From Planktothricoides sp. SR001 (GTDB lineage: Bacteria > Cyanobacteriota > Cyanobacteriia > Cyanobacteriales > Laspinemataceae), in contig NZ_LIUQ01000051.1 in assembly GCF_001276715.1 (NCBI RefSeq), positions 1 to 32,353 of the forward strand: a DNA stretch of 32,353 nucleotides. The letters are read 5' to 3'. The notes under the pieces were generated by a model. The model was not told the origin of the DNA, did no database searches, and saw only the letters and a list, made by a program, of their open reading frames with translations. Made by a program: the position numbers and the translations under genes. Every line of letters begins with the position of its first letter. The first letter of the stretch is position 1. This document shows, piece by piece, positions 17,269-26,625 of this stretch.

Positions 17269-19935
17269 TTGAAAGGAGCATTTGAGGACAATATGAAGCC
17301 TGTTCCTTCCTGTGCAGCCGGTAGTGATGCAGTAGCCGGACAAACAAGACAGGCGCTTACAGAGGTTAACCGCAGCAAAGCTTGTACTTCTGCTGCCATG
17401 CTAGGATTGGCCATCTCAATGGGAGCGTCAAATATGCTAGTACCTCAACAAAGCGAAGCGGCTGTCACCAATCATATTCCGGCAAGCGATCGCGGAAATT
17501 GGCTGACCACTTCGCCCCAGCCTGATTTGTCATCAGACCTGGATATCGCGGATACATTACCGCGACATGACAGTGAAATTTCCCTGTCTGGTTCAGAGGA
17601 TTCTTTGGCTCAGGACTTGTCAGAAAACACCAACCAGCTTGTCATTGCCGAAAATCAAGGGATAAGTCTAAATGTCAGGGAAACTGGTGCTATCCCCGAC
17701 GGGGATACCCAGGGGGAAATTGCCGAAACCGATGAGCCAGAGTCACTCACAGAAAATCTATCGGCGATTCACCCCGGAGTCCCAATGGCAACGGAAATCG
17801 GTAAACCTCAACCTTCATTCGTGGTGACGCCAGGTGCATCGAGTCAGCCAGAATATTTCTTTTCTGCTACCCAACCCAGCACCCATAGCTTGGCAGTCAG
17901 TTTGCCCTCGCCCAATCAGTGGTCCAGTCAAAGCTTGGAAGTGGGCGGTTCCGAAGCAACGCTGCCGAATTCAGCGCCGGCCTCAACCCGAACCATCATT
18001 CCCGGTTCCCCCAGCTATACAGCCCATCAAAGTGCGCCCACGGAAAATCAAGAAATGCTGATGGAAGTAGCTAATCCATTAGTCACCAATTATCAAAATG
18101 TAGGGGCAACGGACGTGGAGTTGAATCCTCGGTTGGATTCTCCCCAGGTTGGCATTGAATCTAGCAATCCAGTCCCGGCTAACGACCTGTCAGGGCAGAC
18201 AGAAGCGCTATGGCATCCACAAGGATCCGCCAGCGCACCCGTGGAGTCTATTTCAGAAACATCAGAAACATCAGAAACATCAGTTGCCGCAGCCGAACTA
18301 GAAGTCACTAGCGATTCGGAGGCAACAGTTTCGACGGACAGCGAGATTCAGGAAATGAATTCCGTAGTTTCCAGCGATGTTGCATCCGCAACGCCGAAGC
18401 GCGATCTCCCGCTCACCGTCAAGCCCGCACAATTTCAATTCACCGCCCAGCCTTTACCACTAGAGGCCACCCCAGAGTCATCGGTCGTCGCTTCCCCTGA
18501 TTTAACCAATACGGTGGTGATTTCACCGACCGCTGTGTCATCAGCCTCTAGGATTTATCAAGTAGGTGTGGGCGAAACTTTGGATATAATCGCTCAGAAA
18601 AATAATGTGTCTGTCTCCGATCTGATGAAAGCAAATCAGATCAGCGATCCGCACTTCATTAAAGCCAACCAAAAAATTAAAATTCCTCTGATTAACCAAG
18701 AAAACAGCACAAGTCTGAACGAATCCGCCAAAGTTGAACAGCCTCAGACTGCTGAATTCACTTCAGAAGCCTTTGTCAATGAAGTTTCTGCTCCGGTTGT
18801 CCTTGGTACAGATGCGATTTATCCTTTAGCCCCAACCCGCAGAAGCAAAGGAAATTTAAATCCGGTAGATTCTACTCCTGTGCCAATAGATTACGGCCAT
18901 AACAGGGCAGGATTACCCAGTGCATCTCAGGGCAAAACCCCTTCTGTCAATAGTTTGAAGTCCGATCTGCTCAAACTACGCGAAAAATATCCCATTGGCC
19001 AACCGGAAAGCCAATATCAGTCTCAGCCCGAACTGCCCATTGAGTCGGCGGCGAAGTTTTCCAATCAATTAATGGTGACAGTTCCCGATTTGCCGACCGA
19101 TCGCCCATCTACGGTAGCGCCCAATCAAATTTCACAAGCCAGCCAAGGTGCTGCCACCGAAACCGTTTCCAATGGCTATGTCCAGGGATTGAGAGCGGAC
19201 ATTGAGCGGCTACGCCAGAATCATCCCGATCAGGAATTGGCCAACGGGCGATCGCCAGACCCTAGTCGGTCTAATCAAGCTTCTTCCGAAGATTCTTCTG
19301 AGCAATCGCCGCAATTCTTGCAGGCTTCCGTGGAAGATAAGCCGAAAAAACGGCAACGTCCTGGGACTCCATTCCCAGAAAACGCCAAACCCAACAGAGA
19401 CGAAGAGGCAAACAGCCAGGATTTACTGGCCACTGGTTCGTCCGGAACCACTGCCTACCAGCCTCTGCTACAGCCGACTACGGGACAGATGGTTTCCCCG
19501 CAGTTGCCTCCTCTGAATGGTCCGGAAGCTTATTTGCCGAACAGTCCGGCGATTTTCAATGGCTATATCTGGCCAGCGCAGGGGCTGCTCTCCTCTGGCT
19601 ATGGTTGGCGCTGGGGACGGATGCACAATGGCATTGACATTGCCGCTCCTGTGGGCACACCGATTTTCGCTGCGGCTGCCGGGGTTGTCACCTATGCCGC
19701 TTGGAACGACGGCGGTTATGGCAACCTCGTGGAAATCTCTCACCCCGATGGCAGTTTCACCCTCTATGCCCACAATAGTCGGATTTTAGTCCGGGAAGGC
19801 CAAGAAGTCGATCAGGGAGAACAAGTCGCCGAAATGGGTAGCACGGGATTCAGTACCGGCCCTCACTTACATTTTGAAATTCATCCCCCAGGGCAAGGTG
19901 CAGTGAATCCTATGGCCTATTTACCTCGTGAATGA
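17269..19935 (+). CDS. LysM-domain M23 family metallopeptidase (cell wall)
   Basis: The 888-residue exported protein probably cleaves or regulates peptidoglycan. A hydrophobic segment near residues 41-60 (AAMLGLAISMGA) after a charged N-terminus acts as a signal or anchor. Residues about 65-425 are Ser/Thr/Pro/Glu-rich and probably disordered, including three tandem SET repeats. A LysM domain spans about 428-473 (YQVGVGETLDIIAQKNNVS). The M23 peptidase domain occupies about 767-888, with zinc ligands His786 and Asp790 (HNGID), His835 (YAHN), and His866 and His868 (HLHFE), all intact. The TTG at 17269 has an ideal AGGAGG 8 bases upstream; the in-frame ATG at 17293 has GAGG 5 bases upstream, so either or both may be used. 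A bidirectional terminator follows. Confidence 0.92.
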   Translation: MKGAFEDNMKPVPSCAAGSDAVAGQTRQALTEVNRSKACTSAAMLGLAISMGASNMLVPQQSEAAVTNHIPASDRGNWLTTSPQPDLSSDLDIADTLPRHDSEISLSGSEDSLAQDLSENTNQLVIAENQGISLNVRETGAIPDGDTQGEIAETDEPESLTENLSAIHPGVPMATEIGKPQPSFVVTPGASSQPEYFFSATQPSTHSLAVSLPSPNQWSSQSLEVGGSEATLPNSAPASTRTIIPGSPSYTAHQSAPTENQEMLMEVANPLVTNYQNVGATDVELNPRLDSPQVGIESSNPVPANDLSGQTEALWHPQGSASAPVESISETSETSETSVAAAELEVTSDSEATVSTDSEIQEMNSVVSSDVASATPKRDLPLTVKPAQFQFTAQPLPLEATPESSVVASPDLTNTVVISPTAVSSASRIYQVGVGETLDIIAQKNNVSVSDLMKANQISDPHFIKANQKIKIPLINQENSTSLNESAKVEQPQTAEFTSEAFVNEVSAPVVLGTDAIYPLAPTRRSKGNLNPVDSTPVPIDYGHNRAGLPSASQGKTPSVNSLKSDLLKLREKYPIGQPESQYQSQPELPIESAAKFSNQLMVTVPDLPTDRPSTVAPNQISQASQGAATETVSNGYVQGLRADIERLRQNHPDQELANGRSPDPSRSNQASSEDSSEQSPQFLQASVEDKPKKRQRPGTPFPENAKPNRDEEANSQDLLATGSSGTTAYQPLLQPTTGQMVSPQLPPLNGPEAYLPNSPAIFNGYIWPAQGLLSSGYGWRWGRMHNGIDIAAPVGTPIFAAAAGVVTYAAWNDGGYGNLVEISHPDGSFTLYAHNSRILVREGQEVDQGEQVAEMGSTGFSTGPHLHFEIHPPGQGAVNPMAYLPRE

Positions 19936-19989
19936 TGTCGGATGAATGATTGGTAATTAGTTAGTGTGAATTTAAGTGAATTCATCCAA

Positions 19990-20019
19990 AAAAAGAGCGA
20001 ATGACACGCTCTTTTTTTT
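19990..20019. terminator. Bidirectional terminator between convergent genes
   Basis: A run of A plus GAGCG, a 7-base loop, then CGCTC plus a run of T forms a hairpin with A- and T-tracts on either side. It can serve both the M23 peptidase gene and the convergent DUF3593 gene. Confidence 0.85.
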
Positions 20020-20045
20020 GGTGATTTTTGGTGATTTTTGGTGAT

Positions 20046-20345
20046 TTATGATTGGTTTGAATTTTCCAGGCGTTTTACTGCTTGCCTAAATCCCAGGACA
20101 ATTAAAATATTTGCCAAGGTAAGAAATACTTCGGCACTTCCATGTAACCAGTCGATATTGGCTAAGGCTTCCCCGTAAGCAACTTTGGCATAAATTCCCG
20201 CTGGAATTGTGACTCCGACAAATACAAGAGTGCCATAGAATCCAATTAATGCTAAACGCGGCATCTGACGCGATCGCGTGATCAACCATAAAAAACCGAG
20301 ATAAGGAAGCAGAGAAACCGCAAATAAAGTATCTTTAGAAATCAT
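20046..20345 (-). CDS. DUF3593-type small membrane protein
   Basis: The 99-residue protein has three hydrophobic spans (about 5-22, 30-52 and 69-88). Its sequence pattern (FAVSLLPYLGFLWLIT at the start; YGEALANIDWLHGSAEVFLTLAN later) matches the cyanobacterial and plastid-lineage DUF3593 family, whose function is unknown. It lies downstream of, and on the same strand as, the DUF2499-type gene, a pairing seen in cyanobacteria. The ATG at 20345 follows an ordinary AT-rich gap of 163 bp from that gene, so the two may have separate promoters. Confidence 0.8.
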   Translation of the reverse strand: MISKDTLFAVSLLPYLGFLWLITRSRQMPRLALIGFYGTLVFVGVTIPAGIYAKVAYGEALANIDWLHGSAEVFLTLANILIVLGFRQAVKRLENSNQS

Positions 20346-20508
20346 AATTAACTCACATAAATATCAGGAAATTTCCGGTAAATTTTTCATTTCTGATGAT
20401 GGTTGATTCTGGAAAAATCATGGATGCCATGAATGTTTGTTTAGGAAAGGTGAATGCTAAATTAGTATTTAACTACTGTTTACTTCCGATTAAATTCCTA
20501 TTAAATTA

Positions 20509-20811
20509 CTATTTTGATAAGCGAACGGAACGCCATATCCACCAGGCTGCGGCACAAAGGGTGCAATTCCCCAAGACGGTCATGGCAGCTTGCAGGGTGA
20601 CAAGCCATTCTAAAGATGTGGGATTGTCAAAATAATGCCAGGTGCAAGCACATAAGGCGCTGACGAAAGCGGGTAACATGGCAAAAGATAAAGGCCACCA
20701 GTAGCGATCGCCGGTTAATTCGCCATATCTCCAAACTAACCAAATGGCTGCTACCCATTCAATCACGCTAGAGACGTGAATAATCCAAGTAGGAATTGAT
20801 AAAGCGTGCAT
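20509..20811 (-). CDS. DUF2499-type small membrane protein
   Basis: The 100-residue protein begins MHALSIPTWIIHVSSVIEW and has three hydrophobic spans (about 8-27, 39-60 and 70-92). It carries the conserved WHYFDN segment in the middle, as in the cyanobacterial DUF2499 family. The function is unknown. Conservation in oxygenic phototrophs and pairing with DUF3593 suggest a thylakoid-related membrane role, but that is inference. The ATG at 20811 is well placed; the divergent csaB begins 181 bp away. Confidence 0.8.
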   Translation of the reverse strand: MHALSIPTWIIHVSSVIEWVAAIWLVWRYGELTGDRYWWPLSFAMLPAFVSALCACTWHYFDNPTSLEWLVTLQAAMTVLGNCTLCAAAWWIWRSVRLSK

Positions 20812-20992
20812 GATAATGTTAACTCTTTGTTGGTGCGATTCAAACCATTAATCATACCATCGGGCAAAAGCTCGTAAAGATTCGCTGGAAAAAAAATTTC
20901 TGTTCCCGCAACATGATATGAGTGGTAAAGTGCCCTCCGGCACGAAGTCCGCGAACGGAAATTGATTCATGCAGTAAGGGCAAGTCGAAGAA

Positions 20993-22045
20993 ATGAAAAT
21001 GCGGGTGGTTTGTTGTGGATATTACGGTAAGGGCAACGCGGGGGATGAGGCTTTGATGGCGTCGTTGTTGCAAATGTTGCCCTCAGAATGTACCCCTTGT
21101 GTGCTGAGTGGCAATCCGCAACAGACCCGCGATCGCTACCAAGTCGCGGCTTGTAATCGGATGTCTGCCTTTGATGTATTTAAAGTATTGCGCCAATCCG
21201 ATGCCTTTATTTGGGGCGGTGGGAGTTTAATTCAAGATGTCACTAGCGCCCTGAGCCCCCTCTATTATATTGGCTTGATGGGATTAGCCCAGCAAATGGG
21301 TCTGAAAACGATTGCTTGGGCCCAAGGAGTCGGCCCTTTAAATCGACCGGCGATCCGGAATTTAGCCCGACAAGCTTTTGCCGGTTGTGATGCCGTGAGT
21401 GTCCGAGATACGGGGTCAGCGCAGTTATTATCAGAATGGCAAATTCCGCCGCTGGTCATGGCGCCGGATCCTGTGTGGGCACTGGCCGCCAAACCTTTAC
21501 CCCAACCCGCCATCAATTTACCTGCGCCTCGTGTGGCGGTAAATTTGCGATCGCACCCCCAACTCACCCCTGCCCGTTTAGCCACCTTAACCCGCGCCTT
21601 AATTGATTTTCAAAAAGCCACAAACACCGGCATTCTTTTGGTGCCTTTTCAAGCCTCTCTTGACCAAGAAATTGCCCAATCAATTCATGCTCAACTGCCC
21701 GGTAAAAGTCATATTTTCTCCCTAGAAGACCCTCAAGAAATCAAAGGTCTATTTCCGGGAGTCGAAATGGTCATTGGGATGCGTTATCACAGTTTGATTA
21801 TGGCCGCTGCCGAAGGATGTCGCTGTTTTGCGCTCAGTTATGACCCCAAAGTGAGTCAATTAATGAAAGAAATAAATATCCCTGGCTGGGAATTATCTAA
21901 CTTGCCGGAAGATCCGAATCTGATTAGCCAAAGTTGGCTGGAACATTACACCAATGGCCAAGCCCTTTCGGATATAAAAATTAAATCCATCGTTGACCGG
22001 GCAAGAATGCACCAGGAACTTCTACATGAGGTTTTATTGAATTAG
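20993..22045 (+). CDS. csaB: Polysaccharide pyruvyl transferase CsaB
   Basis: CsaB-type enzymes transfer pyruvate from phosphoenolpyruvate to a sugar of secondary cell-wall polysaccharide, which can anchor SLH-domain surface proteins. The 350-residue length is typical. The family N-terminus CGYYGKGNAGDEALMASLL (8-26), the WGGGSLIQD loop, WAQGVGPL, and the C-terminal GMRYHSLIMAAAEG with its conserved His are all visible. ATG at 20993 is followed two codons later by another ATG (20999), and the ribosome site is weak. It ends 10 bp from the convergent dipeptidase gene. Confidence 0.92.
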   Translation: MKMRVVCCGYYGKGNAGDEALMASLLQMLPSECTPCVLSGNPQQTRDRYQVAACNRMSAFDVFKVLRQSDAFIWGGGSLIQDVTSALSPLYYIGLMGLAQQMGLKTIAWAQGVGPLNRPAIRNLARQAFAGCDAVSVRDTGSAQLLSEWQIPPLVMAPDPVWALAAKPLPQPAINLPAPRVAVNLRSHPQLTPARLATLTRALIDFQKATNTGILLVPFQASLDQEIAQSIHAQLPGKSHIFSLEDPQEIKGLFPGVEMVIGMRYHSLIMAAAEGCRCFALSYDPKVSQLMKEINIPGWELSNLPEDPNLISQSWLEHYTNGQALSDIKIKSIVDRARMHQELLHEVLLN

Positions 22046-22055
22046 GGGAACTGGG

Positions 22056-22742
22056 TTATTGCACTCGCCCATATATTGCGGTTAACTTTCCCGTCAACCA
22101 AGCCCACATTTGATCGCCGAAACAAAAGTGCCACCATTCATTTGGGTGACGCACAAATCCCGCAAACTGCATCACTTCAGATAAGAGTTGGCGGTGTAGA
22201 TGATATTGTTGCTCGATGCAATTATCACTTGTGGCAAAATAATCTGGGTAAGAACGCGGGGATACTTCGTCAATTGGCGAACCCATGTTAACCGGCTCAC
22301 CCATTGAATCGATTATGCTGAGATCCACAGCGGCGCCGGTGCTATGAGGTGGGGGAGTGGCTGGATCTAAACTCGGAGGCGCCCAAAATTCATAAACTTG
22401 TTTGAGAATTGCTTGCTGTCGATCGCCCGTTAATTCTGTTTCGGTTAGTCCTTGGGCTTGGATTAATTCTTGATAGGTATGGTCTACCATGAATTGTTGC
22501 ACCGCTACAGGGCGATAGGCATCGAAAATTTGCAGTCGCCATCCTAGTTTTTGTTGGAGTTGGTTTTGGGCGACGATTAGTTTTTCTACGACACTCTGCC
22601 GCATCATGTAGGGTGATCGCGTTCCATAGTCAGCACCGAGTTGCTGATACGGGTGTGGAGACACCACGGCCAAAATATCCACAGGAATGGGGATTAATGG
22701 TTCCCCACATTCGGCGATCGCTATTTGCTGGTAGGGTTTCAT
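22056..22742 (-). CDS. D-alanyl-D-alanine dipeptidase (VanX-like, M15D)
   Basis: This zinc peptidase hydrolyses D-Ala-D-Ala dipeptide; in cyanobacteria it probably recycles peptidoglycan rather than giving glycopeptide resistance. The 228-residue length fits. Motifs are FDAYRP with the conserved Arg77, HSTGAAVD with zinc ligands His133 and Asp140, and EWWH with the catalytic Glu202 and zinc ligand His205. No signal peptide is seen, so it is cytosolic. It is convergent with csaB, and a broken small gene lies just upstream on the same strand. Confidence 0.9.
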   Translation of the reverse strand: MKPYQQIAIAECGEPLIPIPVDILAVVSPHPYQQLGADYGTRSPYMMRQSVVEKLIVAQNQLQQKLGWRLQIFDAYRPVAVQQFMVDHTYQELIQAQGLTETELTGDRQQAILKQVYEFWAPPSLDPATPPPHSTGAAVDLSIIDSMGEPVNMGSPIDEVSPRSYPDYFATSDNCIEQQYHLHRQLLSEVMQFAGFVRHPNEWWHFCFGDQMWAWLTGKLTAIYGRVQ

Positions 22743-22755
22743 CTCTAATTCAGAT

Positions 22756-22973
22756 CTAACTCAGATCAATAGTTGTTGGATTTCCGGTTAATTTCATATT
22801 GATTCGCTTTGAGTTTGGATTATAAACGATTTTGACTGTTTGACCCGGCATTTGGATGCGGTTTTTTCCTTGTGCCGGTTCAACAGACGGATCGAGACTC
22901 CGTTGGACAAGTTTCCTGTAACAAATCTTAATAAAACTTGTTGTTCCTCAAAAAATTGAGTACAATCGAGCAT
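22756..22973 (-). pseudogene. Small frameshifted hypothetical gene
   Basis: An ATG at 22973 opens a frame that reads MLDCTQFFEEQQVLLRFVTG and stays protein-like to about 22900. After that the original frame turns into unlikely sequence and stops at 22794. A second frame takes over with SLDPSVEPAQGKNRIQ, then MPGQTVKIVYNPNSKRIN, ending at a stop at 22756-22758. Together they read as one product of about 70 residues broken by a single-base indel near 22895-22910. I do not recognise the family. It could also be a sequencing error in an intact gene. Confidence 0.45.
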
Positions 22974-23531
22974 AATCTTTATATCAAGAAAAATATGAGT
23001 AAGGCAAATTTACAGCCATTCAATTGCCTGCGATCGCTGATAATTATTGTTTTTTTTAACGATTAAAATAGTGAAAAAAATAATAATTATCGCTATTTTA
23101 GCTTGCATAATCATTGTTTTATGTTTTAAAAAACATCATGGTAATTTTATCAGAGCAAAATGCTGGATTATGTTAAACATAAATTCAAATTATTTTTGAA
23201 AAATAAATATTAATCGCCTCTATATCGCCTATTAGGATATCTTCGCTTACCTCTTTTTTTACAACATAAATATAAATTTTTTAGCAAATTAATTAATATT
23301 TTGGTTAAATTAACGTGATTTTTCTGTTAATTTTCGACTTAAATTTTTAGGGATATTTGACGTAAAAAACGCTTTTTTTAATGGTAAAAAATCGAGAATA
23401 TACTATTATTTAAATTATCCATATAATCGATATTTATTTCACACTTTTTTTCAAAATTAAGATAAATAAAAAAATAAGTTATCTTAAATTATGTTATGTG
23501 AATTTCTTTCCATTAAAAAAAGGCAAATATT
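22974..23531. other. Very AT-rich intergenic region
   Basis: About 560 bp, strongly A/T-rich with many homopolymer runs, and no frame I can support. A T-rich zone follows a HIP1 site near 23030. It probably holds degraded sequence upstream of the ruined surface-protein gene. Confidence 0.5.
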
Positions 23532-25942
23532 CGGTACATTTATACACTTTATATCGTTTCTCATGGCAGATCCGGAGTTATTGTTATTCATCTAGGCAAA
23601 ACCCAGTTAAGTGCGGCAAAAACCAATACAGCGATCGCCTACAAAATTGGCAAAAATTCCTGACATAAAATGCCGTAATTCATCGGCTGCCAAATAGCTA
23701 ATGAGTCTAACCCAAAAAACCAAGACTTTTTATATCAGCTTGCGGCGTTAACCAATGCCAAGATTGTCGCCTCGAAAAACCTAACTGGTTCTGCCAAACT
23801 TGGGGGCGATTGGGCATTAGAATTTAAACCGGGCGAAATTCCCGATAGTTTAGCTTTTGAATTGCCAATTATCCAAGCCTACTCTGGTATTTTAGCGGCT
23901 ACTTATGTGGCTGAAATTTTTAACGGAAGTATCCCACAAGGGGAGTGGATATTTGGTAGTGGTTTAAGATCGCAACCACCCAAATTGACCGCAGCCCCGG
24001 CAGGGCTTATTCCTGGTTTTCCTGGGTTAGAAGGGACTGGGCAAGATGCAGAGGGTTTTGGAGTTTTAAGATTAACTAATAATAGTACATTTCAGTCCGC
24101 GTTTGCGATTAATAATACCCCATTTCCTTCTGGGGCAGGTTTAAAGATTACATTTGATTTGTTTGCTTATGGTGGCAGCCCTAATTCTGCGGGGGATGGC
24201 TTTAGTTTCTTTCTGATTGATGGTACAGCTTCCCCTACAACTGCCGGTGCTTTTGGTGGGTCTTTGGGCTATGCCCAAAAACAAACATCCAGTACGAATC
24301 CAACTTTAATCCCAGGGTTAGTCGGTGGCTATTTAGGCGTTGGATTTGATGAATTTGGGAATTTTTCTAATGATAATGAATTGCGGGTAGGGCGATCGCC
24401 AACTTTATCCACAAATGCCGGGGGTATAGCTACCGGAAGAATTCCTGATTCTGTAGCAATTCGTGGGAGTCAAAGTACACAATATCGATACTTAGCCGGA
24501 ACTCCAGACCTCAAAACAATTAATCTGCCTAACCCGGCTTAGACTTTAGATTTTCCGGGGTCAAACATTACTCGCTCTAATGCCATTAAACGAAGCGTTC
24601 AAATCGAGTTAACCACCGACAATCGCATCATCGTTGCCATTGACTTTAATAATAATGGAGTTTTTACCGACTTGAGTGAACAGTTAATCAATTTTCAGCT
24701 TACGGCAGCGAATAACGGCCTAATTCCTGAGACCTTCAAGTTTGGCTTTGCGGCTACTACTGGCTTTTTTACTAACATTCACGAATTACAGAATATAAAA
24801 ATTCAGAGTATTGACCCGGTGATTGCTTTAACGGTTCCTAGTGCGGCTTCACTGACGGATATTGCCAGTAGCATTTCTAACACAGAAGATCCGGTTATTA
24901 ATAATAATGACAGCACCCTGACTACGACGATTTCCCCTGGTACGGATTTAGAAGTTAGTAAAACCGTCAATAATATTACTCCTGGGCCGGGAGAGGCGAT
25001 CGCTTATACCATTACGGTGACAAATACTAGGCCAAGTAATGATTGGATTAACGGAAATCAGGGCAAAGATACTATCTATGGCGGCAAGGGCAATGATTTT
25101 ATTAATGGGGGCAAAGATGATGATTGCATTTCCGGTGATGATGACAATTACATCATTTTTGGTGAATTAAATAATGATACCATTTCCGGGGGGAAATGGC
25201 AGCGAATTTCCCATAGGTTTGGCTGGAGAACAAGACCTAATTTTTTGCAACCGAGGTAATGATGTTATTAATGGTAATCAGGGCAACGATACTATTTACG
25301 CCGGAAAAGATGATGATATTGCCTTTGGGGGCAAAGATGAAGACTTAATTTATGGCGATCGCGGCAACGATACCGTCATCGGCGACCAGGGGGATGACAC
25401 CATCTTTGGTGGGGTCAGCGATATTAATGTGGGAGATCAAGATGGTCGTGATTTAATCTATGGGGGGGGCTGGCAATGACGTGATTTTTGGCAGCGAGGG
25501 TAACGATTCTATTTCCGGGGACGACGGTGATGATACGGTCTACGGGGGCAAAGACGATGACCTTATTCATGGGGATGCTGGCGATGACTTTCTCTCTGGG
25601 GACTTGGGTAACGACTCCATTTGTGGTGGTCATGGCAACGATACCATCATAGGTAGTGATGGCAACGACTTTCTCGCTGGCAACATCGGTAATGATAGTT
25701 TAATCGGCGGTGCTGGCAGCGATGCTTTTATCTTAAACACCCAAGGGGGAATTGATACCATCGCTGACTATGAAAGTGCCATTGACTTGATTGATTTAGC
25801 CCCTGGTCTAACGTTCGATCAACTGACAATTGCCCAAGACCATAACAGTACATTACTTCTGGTTGGTGGTCAAACTATTGCCAGTTTAATCGGGGTTCAC
25901 GTTGATTCATTAACCCAAGATAATCTTGTCCTGATAGGTTAA
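23532..25942 (+). pseudogene. Ruined DUF4347 / lectin-like / DUF11 / RTX surface protein
   Basis: The remnant begins mid-domain with LYIVSHGRSG near 23548, typical of DUF4347. It continues through LGKTQLS, QYSDRLQNWQKF, GCQIAN and LAALTNAKIVAS to LGGDWALEF. A lectin-like beta domain follows (FDLFAYGGSPNSAGDGFSFF, then GGYLGVGFDEFGNFS). Then comes a DUF11-type start (DLEVSKTVNN, YTITVTNT), cut short and fused directly to RTX calcium-binding nonapeptides (GGKGND, GGAGND). The last part ends in an RTX C-terminal region. Lesions are a frame change near 23620, TAA at 23666-23668, another frame change near 23680, TAG at 24540-24542, and one-base insertions at 25188-25196 and at the G8 run 25462-25469. 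Intact relatives are large secreted calcium-binding proteins. The start is lost. Confidence 0.82.
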
Positions 25943-26270
25943 TGAATGATTGTTAAGAGTAAATGTCAACCCGTGGCAGAACTGATACAATTGGAGTAAA
26001 TGGTCGTAAAAAGATCGCCGCGATCGGTTTCCCCCTTCGGGGTAAAGACGAAGTAAAGGGGGATACCTATCAAAGGTAAAACCCTTAAATCGTTCTTACT
26101 TAACCGGGTTTTTATCTTCTTTTTACAAAAGGGTCGTATCTTTCAGTTGCAATTCACCTAAACCTTTTTTTGGTTAGCATAAATCTCTGATAACCCTTGG
26201 ATCGAGTCATAATTTCATCATTGAATCCTCCTGATGAAATATCACCTATTTCCAAACAAGCAAAAGGAAA
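25943..26270. other. Intergenic region with hairpins
   Basis: No gene is seen. CCCCCTT at about 26031-26037 and AAGGGGG at about 26056-26062 are inverted and could pair. A perfect 9-bp stem ATTTCATCA/TGATGAAAT (26212-26220 and 26232-26240) has an 11-base loop containing CCTCC. It lies about 30 bp before the next start codon, so it could affect that gene. Confidence 0.45.
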
Positions 26271-26492
26271 ATGTCTAATATGTCTGAAAAAATAAATCAA
26301 AACCAGCAATCTAGTGAAGGAAATCAAGATTTTTCTGATTCTAATGGTTCTATAGATTTTGAGAAAGAATCTGAAGCGGAAATGAAAGCATTGGCCAAAG
26401 GACTTATGGTTGATTTGGTTTGGACGTTATCTGGAATGAATAAGGCATCCACAAAAGTGGATAAACCTAAAGATTCTCCCAAGCCAAATTAA
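26271..26492 (+). CDS. Small acidic hypothetical protein
   Basis: The 73-residue protein is unrecognised. Its first 40 residues are rich in Asn, Gln, Ser, Glu and Asp and probably disordered. A short amphipathic helix follows (EAEMKALAKGLMVDLVWTL), then a Lys/Pro-rich tail. A purine-rich ribosome site (AAAAGGAAA) is very close to the first ATG, so Met4 at 26280 may be the true start. Codon pattern and the ribosome site make it a plausible real gene. There is no functional clue. Confidence 0.5.
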   Translation: MSNMSEKINQNQQSSEGNQDFSDSNGSIDFEKESEAEMKALAKGLMVDLVWTLSGMNKASTKVDKPKDSPKPN

Positions 26493-26529
26493 TCTTCCAG
26501 TTAATCGTAATTCCTTGATGTAGTGTTCT

Positions 26530-26594
26530 CAGAAACCGGCTTTTTTATCCCTTTTGCGTAACATATGGGTGATGCCGAGGCAACCCGGTTTCTG
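26530..26594. repeat. Inverted repeat around CAGAAACCGG
   Basis: CAGAAACCGG (26530-26539) and CCGGTTTCTG (26585-26594) form a perfect 10-bp inverted pair between two convergent genes. T6 follows the left arm. It may end transcription from either side. A shorter sequence with the same core (CAGAAACCCGG) is the terminator at 6080. Confidence 0.7.
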
Positions 26595-26625
26595 ATTCTT
26601 CTGCCTAAAACTTCAGCTTCGATGA

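Noticed and set aside
20396-20635. 79-codon plus-strand frame
   Set aside because: Half of it lies antisense within the DUF2499 gene, and the remainder is AT-rich spacer translation.
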